Below, one piece after another: positions 24,215 to 36,457 of a DNA stretch of 57,048 bases; position 1 is the first letter of the stretch; the number at the start of each line of letters is the position of its first letter. Source of the DNA: Alectoria sarmentosa (lineage: Eukaryota; Ascomycota; Lecanoromycetes; Lecanorales; Parmeliaceae); the NCBI GenBank assembly GCA_009733775.1, contig WOGZ01000223.1, positions 1-57,048 of the forward strand. Direction: 5' to 3'. The notes beneath the pieces are model-generated. The model saw nothing but the letters and a program-made list of their open reading frames with translations. It did not search any database and was not told the DNA's origin. Both the position numbers and the translations under genes were made by a program.

Positions 24215-25710
24215 TCACAAACTCTCCTTGAACAATTGCACCGCCTCCCGATTCTGCTCCACCATGTCTCTATTCCAAATCCAGTGCACCCTAAAGCTCA
24301 ACAACTCCCTCATCTTTTCCAAATCACTCCCCACACCCTCCGCCCTCATACCGACTAACTGGCCCGAGTCTCGGCTCGTCGAGACAACCCTCTGCGTCCT
24401 CACTCTCCTCACTTGATCGTAGGCCAGGAACGCGTTTTGAATCATGCGGAGATCCGAAACTTCGGCGAGCAATGTGGCTAAAACGAGCGCGTCTTCGATG
24501 GCTTGGCCGGCCCCTTGGCCTTGGTAAGGCGTGGTTGCGTGCGCGGCGTCACCCATCATTGCGATGCGCCCTTTTGTGTAGGTTGGTGCGGGTGGGTGAT
24601 CCCACATGGCCCAGACGGAGGGGTTGGGGGTGGCGAGAAGGAGCTGTGTGGATGTTAGTGATTTTCAGTAATGTGCGGTCGTCCGTGCGGGAATGGGAAG
24701 GTAGGGGGTTTGGTTGAAGGTTGACTTGCTTCGACGAGAGCCCGGGATGATGCGCCCCATGTACTGAACATGTTTCTCAATGCTTCCGGGTCGGCGGGTA
24801 AAACCCATTTCTCGTGCTCCCAGGTTTCTTGTTCGAAGTCGAAGAGGACGACGTTCAGAAGGTGACCACCGTCGATGGGATAGCTGAGTGATGCCTTGCC
24901 TTTGCTCTTATCAGTCTTTGCCCTTTCAACAACAATAGCTGAAGCTCGATTGTGAAAGAAAAGAAGAAAGGTAAACTACCTTTTCCGCACAGGAAAAAGG
25001 AGTTGCCTGCAAACTCCTCTCCCAGCCTTTCCACCGCTTTGTCCATGGGTACCAGAGCCCTATACGCGACCGACCCTGCGAAGACAGACTTCGCTGCTTC
25101 TTTGCCCAGCAAGTGTGCACGCACAGTACTATGGACACCATCGGCACCAATCACGGCATCAGCGGTAGCGGTTGTACCGTCTTTGAAATGAACGAAAACA
25201 GGACCGCCTTGCTTGTCCTCTAAAGAATCAACGCGTTTGTTGAAGTGTGCACGTTGCGTCGGAACGCTTTTGACGAGCTCGTCGAGGAAGTGAGCACGAT
25301 GCACGCTTTGTTGGCCCGAGGCATTGACTTGGGCGTGGATGAGCTCGCCTTCATGTTCGCCTTCGCCCTGATGGAATACACGAGTTAGTCGGGCATGGCA
25401 CAACTCGAAAGAAGATGAAACTAACAACAACATAATTTGCAAGCGTCTTGGCATGTTTCGGCCACATGTTGCCGGTGGCATGTTTGTCGTAAGCAGCCCT
25501 AGCCTCGGGCGCTATGAGCTCGAGGGCTTGTTGGGCATTCGGTGCGATGCCGACTCCGGCGCCGATTTCTCCGAAAGTTGGCGCAGCCTCGTAGACTTGG
25601 ACGTCGATGTGGGGGTATTTGAGGAGGGCGATGGCGGTGCACAGGCCACCGATGCCTCCGCCGATGATCGCGACACTGAAAGGCTTGGGGGAGACTGTCG
25701 CAGACGACAT
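24215..25710 (-). CDS. FAD-dependent monooxygenase, salicylate hydroxylase type
   Basis: Four exons on the minus strand: 25426-25710, 24980-25367, 24730-24899, 24215-24643; 423 residues, near the usual length for the family. The start is MSSATVSPKPF; a Met 11 codons upstream is possible. Group A flavoprotein motifs are all present: the FAD-binding GGGIGG (about 17-22) with an acidic residue ending the second strand (VYEAA), the DG motif GADGVHS (169-175), and the GD motif GRIAMMGDAAHATTPYQGQG (about 306-325). Such enzymes hydroxylate aromatic acids using NAD(P)H and oxygen; the substrate cannot be read from sequence. Introns 1 and 2 have GT donors (GTTAGT, GTAGTT). Intron 3 appears to be a GC-AG intron (GCAAGT...ACTAAC...CACAG, 24644-24729), which alone keeps the frame and the conserved residues. 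Confidence 0.9.
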
Positions 25711-27253
25711 GGCGTTGCAAGTTGATGGCGAGGATGTTAGCAAGGAGAAAGTCGAAAGTATGGCTGAGCAGTACTAGAAACTAAGAGACTCTTTCAGATG
25801 AATGAATAAATGCTGATGTATCTCTATGGAGGCCTCAGTTCATGTGATGTGATAGAGAAATTGTTCACGCAGCGGAAATCACTCTTATACACGTTGAGCA
25901 ACTCATAAGCTTCCTTGGTAGTATAGCCTCTGATACTCGAGACATCGCTTCCGTCACTCGCATTTCGGTGGTCATTCTCAGCGGGTCAACATGAGAGACA
26001 ACTATGCATCATGACATCGAAGAAGTATGAATCATAAACAGATTAAAGCGAAATGATGCGAAAGATACATGAGTACACATTTCGGGGCTTAATAGGCTGC
26101 GGAAAGGGTGCTTTACCGAAGACCGAAAGAGCCAGTCCCCACCCTGCAGGAGTAGTGCTGGTAGACATCCGGTGATCAAACAGTCCGTGTAGATTGATTA
26201 CTGATTATGCGCTGTTTGGCTCGGAACCTTTGAATGCCCGGTGCTTTATGGATAGCTTGGCAGGGCAAACGAACAACTGTTCCAATTCAAGAAACCCGTC
26301 GTCACACTCAGGAGTTCCAAGTAGCGAACATTGCCATTTTTATTCGGTAGGTACGATACCTTCAGCAATACAGACGGGATCCAACATCTTGCGACCTGTC
26401 GAACAACCCTCCTTGCGAGTTGATATTGTTTTACGCTCTGAGAAGAGGAATCTCTTGTAACGGCGAACTCCGGGCTGTCATCTATTCGGGCTGTGGATTC
26501 CCAAGAGAAGAAGCCGAAATCGCCGTGATGCGTGCTGTGATTGGATATAATCTGATAAGCTTCATGCAGACATCCGGAAGTGAGCGGATATTCCTCCCGT
26601 CCAATAAACGCTGTCTGAAAGAGATACTGAGCGGACGGCGAGGTTGCAAGTGGAACGAGAGACGTCTCGAGATCCCTAGTTGAAGATGCACACAGTCTTT
26701 GTGAAAATGTGACTTGTGATCTCATGATTCTTGGCCTTCCTATCGTTCTGGCCATCGCATAGATATTCTTTCTAAGTAGCTCTCAGGTCGCCCGTCGAGC
26801 TCGCCTCGATTTTATCAAAGCGAACCTGACAACCCATAGCGCAAGACATTTTCTATGATTGATGAAATATGAGGGAATGTTCGAGATCAGATCAGGACAC
26901 TAGGTCAAAAGAGTTATAGTCGCTTCACAATTGGCCTAGCACATATCGAGGCTAGCGCTTACTCTTCGAACTTGGTCTTTCCTTTGCCGGTTGATCAACG
27001 TTATCCCACTCTCTCTACAAGACTTGTAGCATTCTGTTCTACCATATTCAGTCTGAATGTCTTACGCGGACCTAGAGTACGATTTGGGCTGCTGTACAGC
27101 TGTGGGAATCATAGTCTATGACAACCAGGCTATGAAATCTCGCAAGGCTACATGATAACGCCGTCTTTTGGGTGGCTATAGAGCAGAAGGCCATTATTGG
27201 CTGCCGCGTGGTCACATTCTGTGCCGTGGTATATCTTACAGTACTGCTCAGCT
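25711..27253. other. Divergent intergenic region, no supported gene
   Basis: 1.5 kb between the divergent monooxygenase and NACHT genes. A 169-codon minus-strand frame (26246-26755, MARTIGRPRIM...) is the longest; it shows no domain and no typical coding pattern that I can recognise. It probably contains both promoters. Confidence 0.45.
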
Positions 27254-30200
27254 ATGGGTCAGAACGTCTTCTCTTCAGACGCTTGGACACGCGCCAAGAA
27301 CCGATTCGTCGAGGACTTGACCGACGAGGAGCAGGTATGCATAAGTCAGAAAAATAGTTTCCGCTGGTCATCAAGTTCGATGAATTCGGAAATTTCTATG
27401 AGCAACGTTTTGCTCTCTAGCAATGAGTGGTGACTCAACTCGTAAATCATCATTTGGCAAGCGGAAGACTGTTTTTGTTCTGTTCCCAAAACTTGTCACT
27501 TGGGTTACGTGCCTAGTCTCGTGGACGACTGACTTTCTGGATCCCTTTTGCTTATTACTTGTCTTTCTATCTCGAACAGCAAAGCTAATACTAGAACTTG
27601 CCCAGCGTATCTTTGTACAAGCTTCCCCAGAAACTATATTATACGATGCCAGCGCCGCAGAGAAGATTCATCAAGCCAAAAGCACAACAAGAAGCTTTGT
27701 CACGAAACTTCAGCCTTTTGTTGAAGCCGTTGAGCAGTATGGCACAGCTCTTGATGTGTACTCAAACATATATCCTTTAGTAATGGGTCCGCTCTGGGGA
27801 AGTGTACGTGTTGTACTTCATGTATGAGTTCCGAGCAGCCTCTTTCGACTAAAACTAATCAGTGTAGTTGACGCGGGAATCGGGCAAGTACTTTGAGAAG
27901 ATTGCGGACATGTTCAACAGCATCAGCGATCTGCTACCACGCCTTCGCATATACGAACAACTCTTCCCAACTCACGAAAGTCTAGTGCAGGCACTTTCCG
28001 TAGTGTACTTTGATATCTTGAAATTTTGCTCGGACGCCAAAGCCATGTTCCGTCGATCAAAGCGCGTAATGATGACCTTAGTCTGGAAGCCGTTCAAACG
28101 CCAATTTGGTTCTCAGATGGACGCATTTCGTAAGCACCAAAAGCAAGTCGAAAAAGACGTCTCACTTTCGCACATGATCGAGGCAGCGGATTCAAGAGCT
28201 ATGATACGTGCAAACCAACTAATTCTTGCTGAAGACCGCTATGGCACGTCCACGTCCTCTCATGCTTGCCTTATGTCTAGTATACTGGGCCGACTGCTAA
28301 TTTTTGGCTCTCAGATGAGGAACGGCTAGACACTTTCAAATCTTTGTCTCCCGTTGACTATGAAGCAAAACATAGAAAGCTACGGGGACTACGCCACGAA
28401 GGTACCGGAACGTGGTTGGTTCAGCACACCTCTTATATTGAATGGAAAGAGGGCACAATCTCGAAGGGTCTTGTTTGTCACGGAATACGTAGGTTCCCTC
28501 AAGATGACGTTAATGGATTATGGCACTGATGACGTCTGTGACTAAGCTGGATCTGGGAAAAGTGTCCTCACGTGAGCTCTTCAGCAGCCAATTGTGTGTT
28601 GTATTACTGATATTAATCCAATAAGATCGTTGATTGTCGATGACCATCTTGAAGAAACCAGTTCTCCGACCGAGAACGCCCTGTATTTTTACTGTGATTA
28701 TGCAGATCCACTAGCGCTACAGCCAGTCCATATGTACCGAGCACTTCTGCAACAACTATTTTTCCGAGGCCTCATGACTGAAGCCATCGTGAAAGGTATC
28801 ATTGAGACACTCAGGAGCAATGTCCATGGCCTTGATGCGCAGAAGCTCACGGACTTGATCTGTGCTGCTACCCAGTCCTGCGCAGGATTACACGTAATCA
28901 TAGATGGTCTTGACGAATGCGACAGAGATGCGCAGAAGGCTGTTACAAAACTTCTTTGTCGGTTGTTGACAATAGGTCATCCTGTTGTCAAAGTTCTTAT
29001 TACGTGTCGAGACGAGGGACATCTCCTGAATGAACTAAAGGGTTTCGGCCGATTACACATATCTAGTCAAGCTTCAGCGGCTGATATTGAATCGTATATC
29101 TCGCACGCTATCGCATCAAGTATATCGTCTGGGGACTTGATCCTTCGCAATCGGGCCATAAAAGAAGTAATTATTTCCAAACTTTTGGAAAAGGCGCAAG
29201 GGATGTAGGTACCCTATGATGAAAACTGTCTTCAAAGTGTCATACACTGACGCCGTCAGGTTTCTCTGGGTATCTTTCCAAATCATTGATCTATGCGACG
29301 CAGCTTCTGATGAAGACATACGCCAAATTCTCGAGCATCTACCGGAAGGACTGTACGACACATTTACACGAATCTTCATAAAAATAGCAAAAAGCGGGTC
29401 CAAAGCCACTGTTTTAAAGGCCATGATGTGGATGGTCTGCGCTAGACGACCGTTGCGCGTTAAGGAGTTGCAGGAAGCTCTAGCGTTCGATTCGAATGAT
29501 AAAGCTTGGAACGTCGACAAGATCCCCGACGGCGCCAAAATCATTAGGTCTTGCCATGGACTAGTGGTGAGGGATGCTGTTAGCGAGACTGTTCGTCTTG
29601 CACACCACACGGTTCAACAATATCTCGTATCTCCCCCAAGCTATGAGGAGGTCACACTCGGAGCACACTGGCCAGAATTAAGCCGATTCAGACGGAATTC
29701 TGGTCGTGCAGAGGAGATGGCTGGGAGCTTCTGTGTCACTTATCTATGCTTTTCCGACTTCGAGACAGCGGTGAGCTGCATAAATGACGACTATAAGTTC
29801 AACCTTGCGACTGCGTTTAACGGCCGCGGGCCTATCTCAATCCCAGCTGCTCTGGGTCTCGGTAACAAGCTTCACAGCTTGCCCTACAAATTCTTTGGCA
29901 GTCAAAATAATTTCAAGATGCCAGACATAGATTATTCCAAGTACCTGAATGTCACGCCACGGGATCGACGACCGTCTCCGGACTTCAAAAGCAAATTTGC
30001 AATGCTGGAGTATGTCATTGAGTATTGGCCATGGCATATTAATTGCTTGCAATGGCCTACCACGTCGAAATCTTTGCTACAATTTTGGGATCTCGTCCAG
30101 CACAAATCCCTGGCATTTGAATTCCGGCCTTGGGGTCGAAACCAACACTTTGGCCCGAAGGGATGTAAAGGCTGTCCAGCGCCGGATTCCAAGGACTTAG

Positions 30201-31831
30201 AACCTAAAGATCTGCCGTCAATGGGGCTTGTACACTGGGCTGCAGAAACAGGTCACCTCAGAGCCTTCGACAGGGTAGAACCTCCTCTTCATGAGTATCT
30301 GAAACACGAGCGGCATCATGATGAGACGCTTTTAATCGCTTGTCGTCACCGTCAAGATTCTGTGGTCAAAATCTTGCTCGACTGTCAGACGTTCAACTTC
30401 TCCGATGGTAGGGCAATTGTGGCCGCTTGTACATCTGGTAGCTTATCGATATTGGATCGTTTACTCCAAGCGAAAGATACCATGAAATCTCTCCCAGAGT
30501 CTGGTTTATATTCCCCTTCCATTCTGGAAAACTTCGGCCCTGTAGCGCTTTACCAGGCTGCAAGCAATGGTCACAAGGGGATCGTAGAAATCTTGCTTGC
30601 GCTAAACGCTGAGCCTTACGTTAGCGATATGACCACCGGTCTAATGTCTCTACAGATAGCTGCAAAGAACGGGCACCTCAAGGTTGTCAGAGCACTATGT
30701 ACGGTACCGCTTCTAGAACCTCCACGTGGCCGCATGATGGACGCTCCACACGAAAGTACGGGTATGAAGGCGTTGCACTACGCAGCGGTAAACGGGCATG
30801 CTGAGATTGTTACTTTCCTACTTGAGCAAGGTTTGGGGTGCGACGATCGGAATTCGCTGGGTGAAACAGCGTTGATCAAAGCATCACAGCAAGGACATAC
30901 TATGGTGGCGAAAGCGCTGATTGCAGCGGGAGCTGATCCTCTCGTCAAAGGGGGAAAGCTTGATGACCCAGATGAAGAATGGGAAGGCTTATACCGAACA
31001 CCAATCGCTCTTCATCACGCTGCTGCAAATGGCCATGACAATGTAATTGCCGTGCTGCCTTATTCGAACCTGACTTGTGGATGGTATGAAACCAATGCCT
31101 TGCATTTAGGTGCAATTTACGGTCATTCTAATGTGGTCCAAGCCTTACTCTCCAAGGGCGCTGGAATTGAGAGTGAAGACGCTCAGAACATGACAGCACT
31201 ACATTTTGCATCAAAAAATGGACACAAACAGGTGGTCCAATTGCTGCTGGACAGAGGTTGCAGTATCGATCGGAAAGCAACAGGGCTTACAGCCTTACAC
31301 CTCGCAGCGATGGCCGCAAAGCCTGGGATCATCAAGCTTCTAGTGGCTCGTGGTGCAGCCTTAACGGTGAAAGATTCAACGCCAGTTGGAAACACAGCAC
31401 TTCACATAGCAGTTTGTCAACCAGATGCAGATACAATTCGAGCCTTGGCAGATTTGGGGGCTTCATTAGAGGACCGGAATATGCAAGGCGAGACCGCACT
31501 GGATTACGCCGTTTTCTTGAAATCGTGGGCAAATGTGCGCACGATGATTGAGCTTGGAGCAGATTGGACTCACGCTGGAGCGTTATTGCGGGCAGTTGAC
31601 CTGGATAACCACGATATCTTAAATGCATTACTAAAAAGGCTTTCCACAGCGACAGCGAAGGAACGAAATCATGCCGCCGCGACCATAGAAAGGGTGATGA
31701 ATGAAGGCCCTGGGGCTTGGAATAAAACTGCGCTGCGGATTCTCTGGGAAAGGAGCAAAGAAGGAGAGGCTCTGGGGTCCTCAGATGAAAACCTGATCAC
31801 AGGCCCCGAGGCGCATTCACAGGACGGATAA
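27254..31831 (+). CDS. NACHT-ankyrin STAND protein (fungal NLR)
   Basis: Seven-exon model: 27254-27334, 27606-27821, 27868-28279, 28315-28488, 28547-28571, 28626-29204, 29260-31831; 1,352 residues. Domains in order: a fungal STAND N-terminal helical domain (about 1-230, DUF7708-like from memory, with YDASAAEK and PLWGSVRVVLH); a NACHT NTPase with Walker A GIPGSGKS (293-300) and Walker B LHVIIDGLDECD (391-402); a winged-helix region (about 497-620, FLWVSFQIIDLCD, RRPLRVKELQEALAF, RLAHHTVQQYL); then about a dozen ankyrin repeats (817-1315). This is the architecture of fungal NLR-like receptors for heterokaryon incompatibility or non-self response. Joins from exon 4 onward restore the conserved motifs exactly. 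The 27335-27605 intron is long, and the join 28280-28314 is uncertain: it needs a 35-nt intron or marks a frameshift. Confidence 0.85.
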
Positions 31832-34081
31832 AGAAGCCGAGGACGGTTTCAGTTAGAGATGGGGTGCTTTTAACAGCCTGGTCAGTATCAAATTGGCACA
31901 ACTTTTGCTTTTCAAGTCAATGCCGATTTGTCAGCTTGTGGGAGAAGAAAGTTGTTGTTAATGACACATTGAAGGTCTGGAGGTTAAATTTGAGAGACGA
32001 CAGTGTGGCTTCGAAGGGCTAATGATTTCAGTGTTAGTCTTTTTTTAGTCGATATGTTATATCTTCCCAAGTTCAACACGTTTGTGGACACTTCAACTAC
32101 ATTGATAAGTATAACATATAGTTCCAATACATTGAACTCTGAGGCATATAGTTATTCAACTGATATTAAGGTTTTGGTCGCTGAAGAAGTTCGGACCTGA
32201 TGTTTAAGAATCAACACTCTCCTTCAAAATCACCATAATGACAACCTATCATGCAGCGGCTGCACTACTGAGCCCGTTAGGCTTTGAGCATCTTTTTTGA
32301 ACTTCAGGCTCTCGGTTCTATACCTGATTTCCACAAGAAACAGCCAAGTCTATCTCTCAGCCAGGAAAAGGAGATGTATTTCCGTGCTTCAAATCTCTTG
32401 AGGAGTCAAGGCGGGCCATCAATTCATCAGGTAGTGACACAAACGTAGACAGCGATGTTGATAGAATCTGAGACCTGGTATTTCAGGATAGTTACAGCTT
32501 GCAAAAAAGCACGGCAAAAGAAGAATCTGGGCAAAAGAAACGGTTCAATGCTTCGCTGCGATTTGATGTGGAGATATTGCTCGTACTGATGGTCTCGGAA
32601 TCGCAATACTTGGGCCGTACTGATTTCGGAAAAAAAGCAAAAGCCCGCAGTTTTGGTAATCCGTACACAGCATTTCGTAGGATTACGTCTCGTGATGGTG
32701 CTTCTATTTTATCCTATGACCTTGCAACGATGAGCAGTTTTCTGCCCATCGAGAATTTCTTTTTGACAGGAATGGGAGCTACAAGACAAACGCAGCTTTG
32801 TAGCTGACATTACATTCATTTTATCGCCGATACTATAAAGCAGATCAGGTGATTAAAGCAAGTGTTTTTGAATATCGATCCTGCACAGCAAAGCCAGCCG
32901 CTGAGTTATGAGAGGCGTACGATGGTTGGAGGATGTGGAGGAAAATTGACAAAGCTTTTGAGAAGACAATTGGGGCGAATACCGGCTGGACTGAATCATT
33001 CCATCCGAGCCCGACACTACCTGTCCTACCCTTGTATGGAAAAGCCTGGAACAGTCATCGTTCAAAACGACTCTAGCGGCAAATTTCTATCGCTCTTTCT
33101 CCAGAGCAGATGCGAGAATATCTTCGCGCCACCCATACAGCTCTCCAATTCACTAAAAAAATTGGAACAATAGAACTGCTCGTGAAGGTGAGGCCTCTTT
33201 TCTACGAATCTTGCGTCTGGAAAGCGCCTTCGTTGGTGGTTGCTTTGTTGGGTGATTTCCCTTTTAACTGCACTGTTTGAGCGGCAGATGGTATTATTCT
33301 GATTGCGGTCCCTCTGAAATGGCCAGTTGAGAAAATTAGGCTTTCGAATTGTTCAAAGTCGCCATAAGCACACTATCTCAGATAGGGTACTCTCAGATGG
33401 ACTGTATGTAAGCGCTCGAGAGAAGGCTTGATTTCGACATTCAGCCTTTGAAATCCGTTCAGCTAGCTCTAATGTACTTAGGCGCTGATGATGAAGGCTT
33501 GTAGAGCCGTGAGAACGATATCGGGGTTACTATGCGAGAAAGGTAGAAGAGACGTTCGTCTAGTCGTACTCGTATATGTGTTTGGGCGCTCGGCCCACTA
33601 TCCCATTTATATCTAGCGTGAGTGCCTAGCGCGCCAAGATTTGAACTTAGAACGCGTGAATTTTTCCTCGTCCCATCTCTCAAATACATTTCTCGTTGCC
33701 CATCCTACCAGTCACTATTAAAATCGCCTGTTTATCTTCCCTTGACCCTGAGGGCTGAGGATTGAATCTGGCCCTCTGAAAGCTGCGAAGACAAAAAAGA
33801 GACGTACCGTTGAACCTTTGATTGCGGATTCGTGCGGCTTTGGGCTCAGAAAGGCTCCCTATTTCCCACCAGCGTCCAATCCCAATACTCTGATGAACGC
33901 TTTCGGGCTTTCTTTAAATGTTTCGCTGATATATCTCGGCTTCATCAGGGCGAGTCAGCTCTGTGCCTTCAGCACCCGGTGAATCTGCTGCCAAAGCCTG
34001 AGCAGCCTTGGGTTTCCCCCTTAAGTGTCTCAATTGCCCTCCTCCGCTCGTGCATCCACTGTAATAGGACCACGTAAAAAG
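31832..34081. other. Intergenic region with faint decayed coding traces
   Basis: 2.2 kb. Several overlapping plus-strand frames occur (32499-32807, 32862-33173). Between about 32820 and 33190 one frame is protein-like but interrupted by stops (for example GWRMWRKIDKAFEKTIGANTG-type text and SPEQMREYLRATHTALQF). I recognise no family. It could be a worn-out gene; the 3' part must include the promoter of the HET gene. Confidence 0.3.
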
Positions 34082-36076
34082 ATGAAGCTTCCTCGACTTA
34101 TCCATCGTGGGTCGCAGCTACCGCTTAAAGAACAAGACCAAGCCAACTTTCCGCCCTCACACAAGCCTCTCCCGCAGCCGCAGAAAGATTGCCGTCTCTT
34201 ATGCATTCTCCCTGGCCGCATCTCAGATCCTATTGCTTGTAATACCAGTGTCATCGATTTGGCAGAGGCTGCAGGTAGGTATGACGCCCTGTCCTATTGC
34301 TGGGGCTCTCAGGACCGTACACGACCCATTATTTGTGACAATACATCAATTAGCGTTACTCCGAACCTGGAAGCTGCGCTGAAACGTCTCCGCGCACCGG
34401 ACTTAGCCCGAAACTTCTGGATTGATCAGCTGTGTATCGATCATGACAATCTCCGGGAAAAGGAGCAGCAACTGGGGTTGATGGCTGATATCTATCGGCG
34501 TTCGTCCAAGCTGCTGATTTGGCTGGGCGACAACGAAGATGAATCTCGAAAAGTCTATAAGATAATTGACCGACTGTTGAAGCTGAATCCAATCGCGAGC
34601 GTTGGTAAAGATGACGGCAATGGTGATATTGTCCAGCAGACGAGAGGCCGCATAGGCTTAGACCAGCTCAAGTCTCACGGATTACCTGGATCTAAGGACG
34701 CAAGTTGGCAAGAACTCCGATCTCTGCTTTCGCGGCCATGGTTTTCCCGAATCTGGACGATACAGGAAGCTGCAGTTGCTACTAACACGGTATTTCTGTG
34801 GGGTAAGGAGTATTCGATCACCTGGAAAGACATGGTGTCCATCATGCATATAGTTCGCGAGCACTTACCAAAGACATTGCTAGGATCGGACATCATTTTC
34901 CGAGGATTGCCGGCAGACTCAGTCTTCCGCATTGCTGGGACTATGCAAACGCTAGAAGATCGTGCTCCTCATGATCTCTTCAATCTGGCACTGAGATTCA
35001 AGGCTTATGGCGCATTCAAATCGCAGGACAAGCTCCACGCACTCCTCAATATTTCCAACTCGTCTCAGGCCGCGGACTATGGGCAGTCTGCAGAAATCAC
35101 TTTTCACAAGATGGCGTTCCAGAATATAAGTGATGTCTATCAAGAGATCGCCAAGCGCCCGGAAGAGCTATCACAGCAGCAATGGCATCCGTATCCAGAA
35201 ATATCGCAAGGGCCTCATCTCAGGATGGTTGCATTGATCTGCGCAGCAGGGATTGCTAATCAGCAACTTTCTCTGCCCTCTTGGGTGCCAGACTGGACTG
35301 TTGATTCATTCCCTGCGCCGATATGGACGAGGAAAACCTGTTATAGGAGCCGAGCATCTGCTAATACCTCTGACTTGCCGGGCACTCCTCCAACGAGCTT
35401 AACTCTGGTGCAGTCGACTACCGTTAATTCCAACCTGGCTGAAATGCAATGGTCACCAGAGAGTAGAATATCAATAGGGTCTGCAAGCTTGCCAGATACT
35501 CTCCAGATGAAGGGCCTTATTTGTGATGTAATCAGTAGGCGTGGGTATTCAAAGGTCGATATTGGGAAGCCGCTCGAGCACGAGGAACAGCAGAAAGCAC
35601 TGATGGAATGGCTTCTCGAAGCGGATGACATGGCCGATCTCGGAATTGAAACGTCATTCAGCGGAGGTGCGGACGATGAACTCTTCAGGCGGTCGCTTCT
35701 CTTTGACGAACCAATGCTTCAACCTTCAGAAATTGAGAAACCAGAACTCTTGAAAGCACTACGTTTTGCAAGAAATTCAAGATTCGCAAGTACGATGAAG
35801 CGCAAGCTACAACCTTGGGACTATTTCCAAGTCATTCAAAATATTCCTGGCCGAACCTTCTTCGTAACCCAAGGCGGCCGCATGGGGCTTGCACCTCAGA
35901 CTACCCATATGTACGACAAGATATGTGTCCTTCCAGGGTTTGAAGTACCGCTCATACTCCGCCCAGAGGGCAACGAGTTTCGACTAGTTGGGGAATGTTA
36001 CGCTGGCAATGACGATATGATGCCTGGTGGTTCTGAATACTCTCAGATGACGCCAGAGTGGATCACAATCAAATGA
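34082..36076 (+). CDS. HET domain (heterokaryon incompatibility) protein
   Basis: A single exon of 664 residues, starting at the first in-frame ATG (MKLPRLIHRG); the open frame extends 57 nt further upstream without an ATG. The HET domain occupies about 60-230, with its diagnostic segments YDALSYCWGSQD (67-78), ALKRLR...FWIDQLCIDHDN (about 100-123) and LMADIYRRSSKLLIWLGDN (about 133-151). The C-terminus has the family's usual closing region (RTFFVTQGGRMGLAP, DKICVLPGFEVPLILR, about 570-630), so it looks complete. HET proteins trigger cell death when incompatible individuals fuse; the partner of this one is unknown. It follows the NACHT gene on the same strand, 2.2 kb downstream, with its own promoter space. 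Confidence 0.92.
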   Translation: MKLPRLIHRGSQLPLKEQDQANFPPSHKPLPQPQKDCRLLCILPGRISDPIACNTSVIDLAEAAGRYDALSYCWGSQDRTRPIICDNTSISVTPNLEAALKRLRAPDLARNFWIDQLCIDHDNLREKEQQLGLMADIYRRSSKLLIWLGDNEDESRKVYKIIDRLLKLNPIASVGKDDGNGDIVQQTRGRIGLDQLKSHGLPGSKDASWQELRSLLSRPWFSRIWTIQEAAVATNTVFLWGKEYSITWKDMVSIMHIVREHLPKTLLGSDIIFRGLPADSVFRIAGTMQTLEDRAPHDLFNLALRFKAYGAFKSQDKLHALLNISNSSQAADYGQSAEITFHKMAFQNISDVYQEIAKRPEELSQQQWHPYPEISQGPHLRMVALICAAGIANQQLSLPSWVPDWTVDSFPAPIWTRKTCYRSRASANTSDLPGTPPTSLTLVQSTTVNSNLAEMQWSPESRISIGSASLPDTLQMKGLICDVISRRGYSKVDIGKPLEHEEQQKALMEWLLEADDMADLGIETSFSGGADDELFRRSLLFDEPMLQPSEIEKPELLKALRFARNSRFASTMKRKLQPWDYFQVIQNIPGRTFFVTQGGRMGLAPQTTHMYDKICVLPGFEVPLILRPEGNEFRLVGECYAGNDDMMPGGSEYSQMTPEWITIK

Positions 36077-36457
36077 GGGATCAACCGGTCACCATGGGCG
36101 TCTTTTGTGAAACTGGCGCGATTTGTGCTTTCTGTTTGTTGCTTCCTTAGAATAGGGACGTTAGAAATCTAGCTCCGTTGCCAATGAGTCTCTGTCTCTC
36201 GGCCTACACGTGGGCAGAAGTCTGCACTCGCAGTCAATTGACCAGCGAAGGACAACAATGGGCGCTGTGTTGACAATCTTTAGCTTCCAAGCTCCGAGAT
36301 TCAAACTTAATGTGATGACGATCCAGAGCCAGAATGTTTTAAAACGGCTCAACACAATAGTTTAACACAATCTGATAGAACTTTTGGGAAGAATTGCCCT
36401 CTGTTCTCTTTGACAGCTTCCATCTCACGCTATTGCACCAATTCTCAAAGTTCGAAA
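36077..36457. other. Short intergenic region between the HET and BTB genes
   Basis: 380 bp containing the HET 3' end and presumably the BTB promoter. No reading frame of note. Confidence 0.5.

Noticed and set aside
26246..26755. 169-codon minus-strand frame in the divergent intergenic region
   Set aside because: No recognisable domain, no homologous pattern, and it lies in presumed promoter DNA.
33600..33680. Minus-strand T-arm-like hairpin (CTAAG TTCAAAT CTTGG)
   Set aside because: A good T arm alone; no acceptor stem partner, D arm or anticodon arm upstream. At most a degenerate tRNA fragment.
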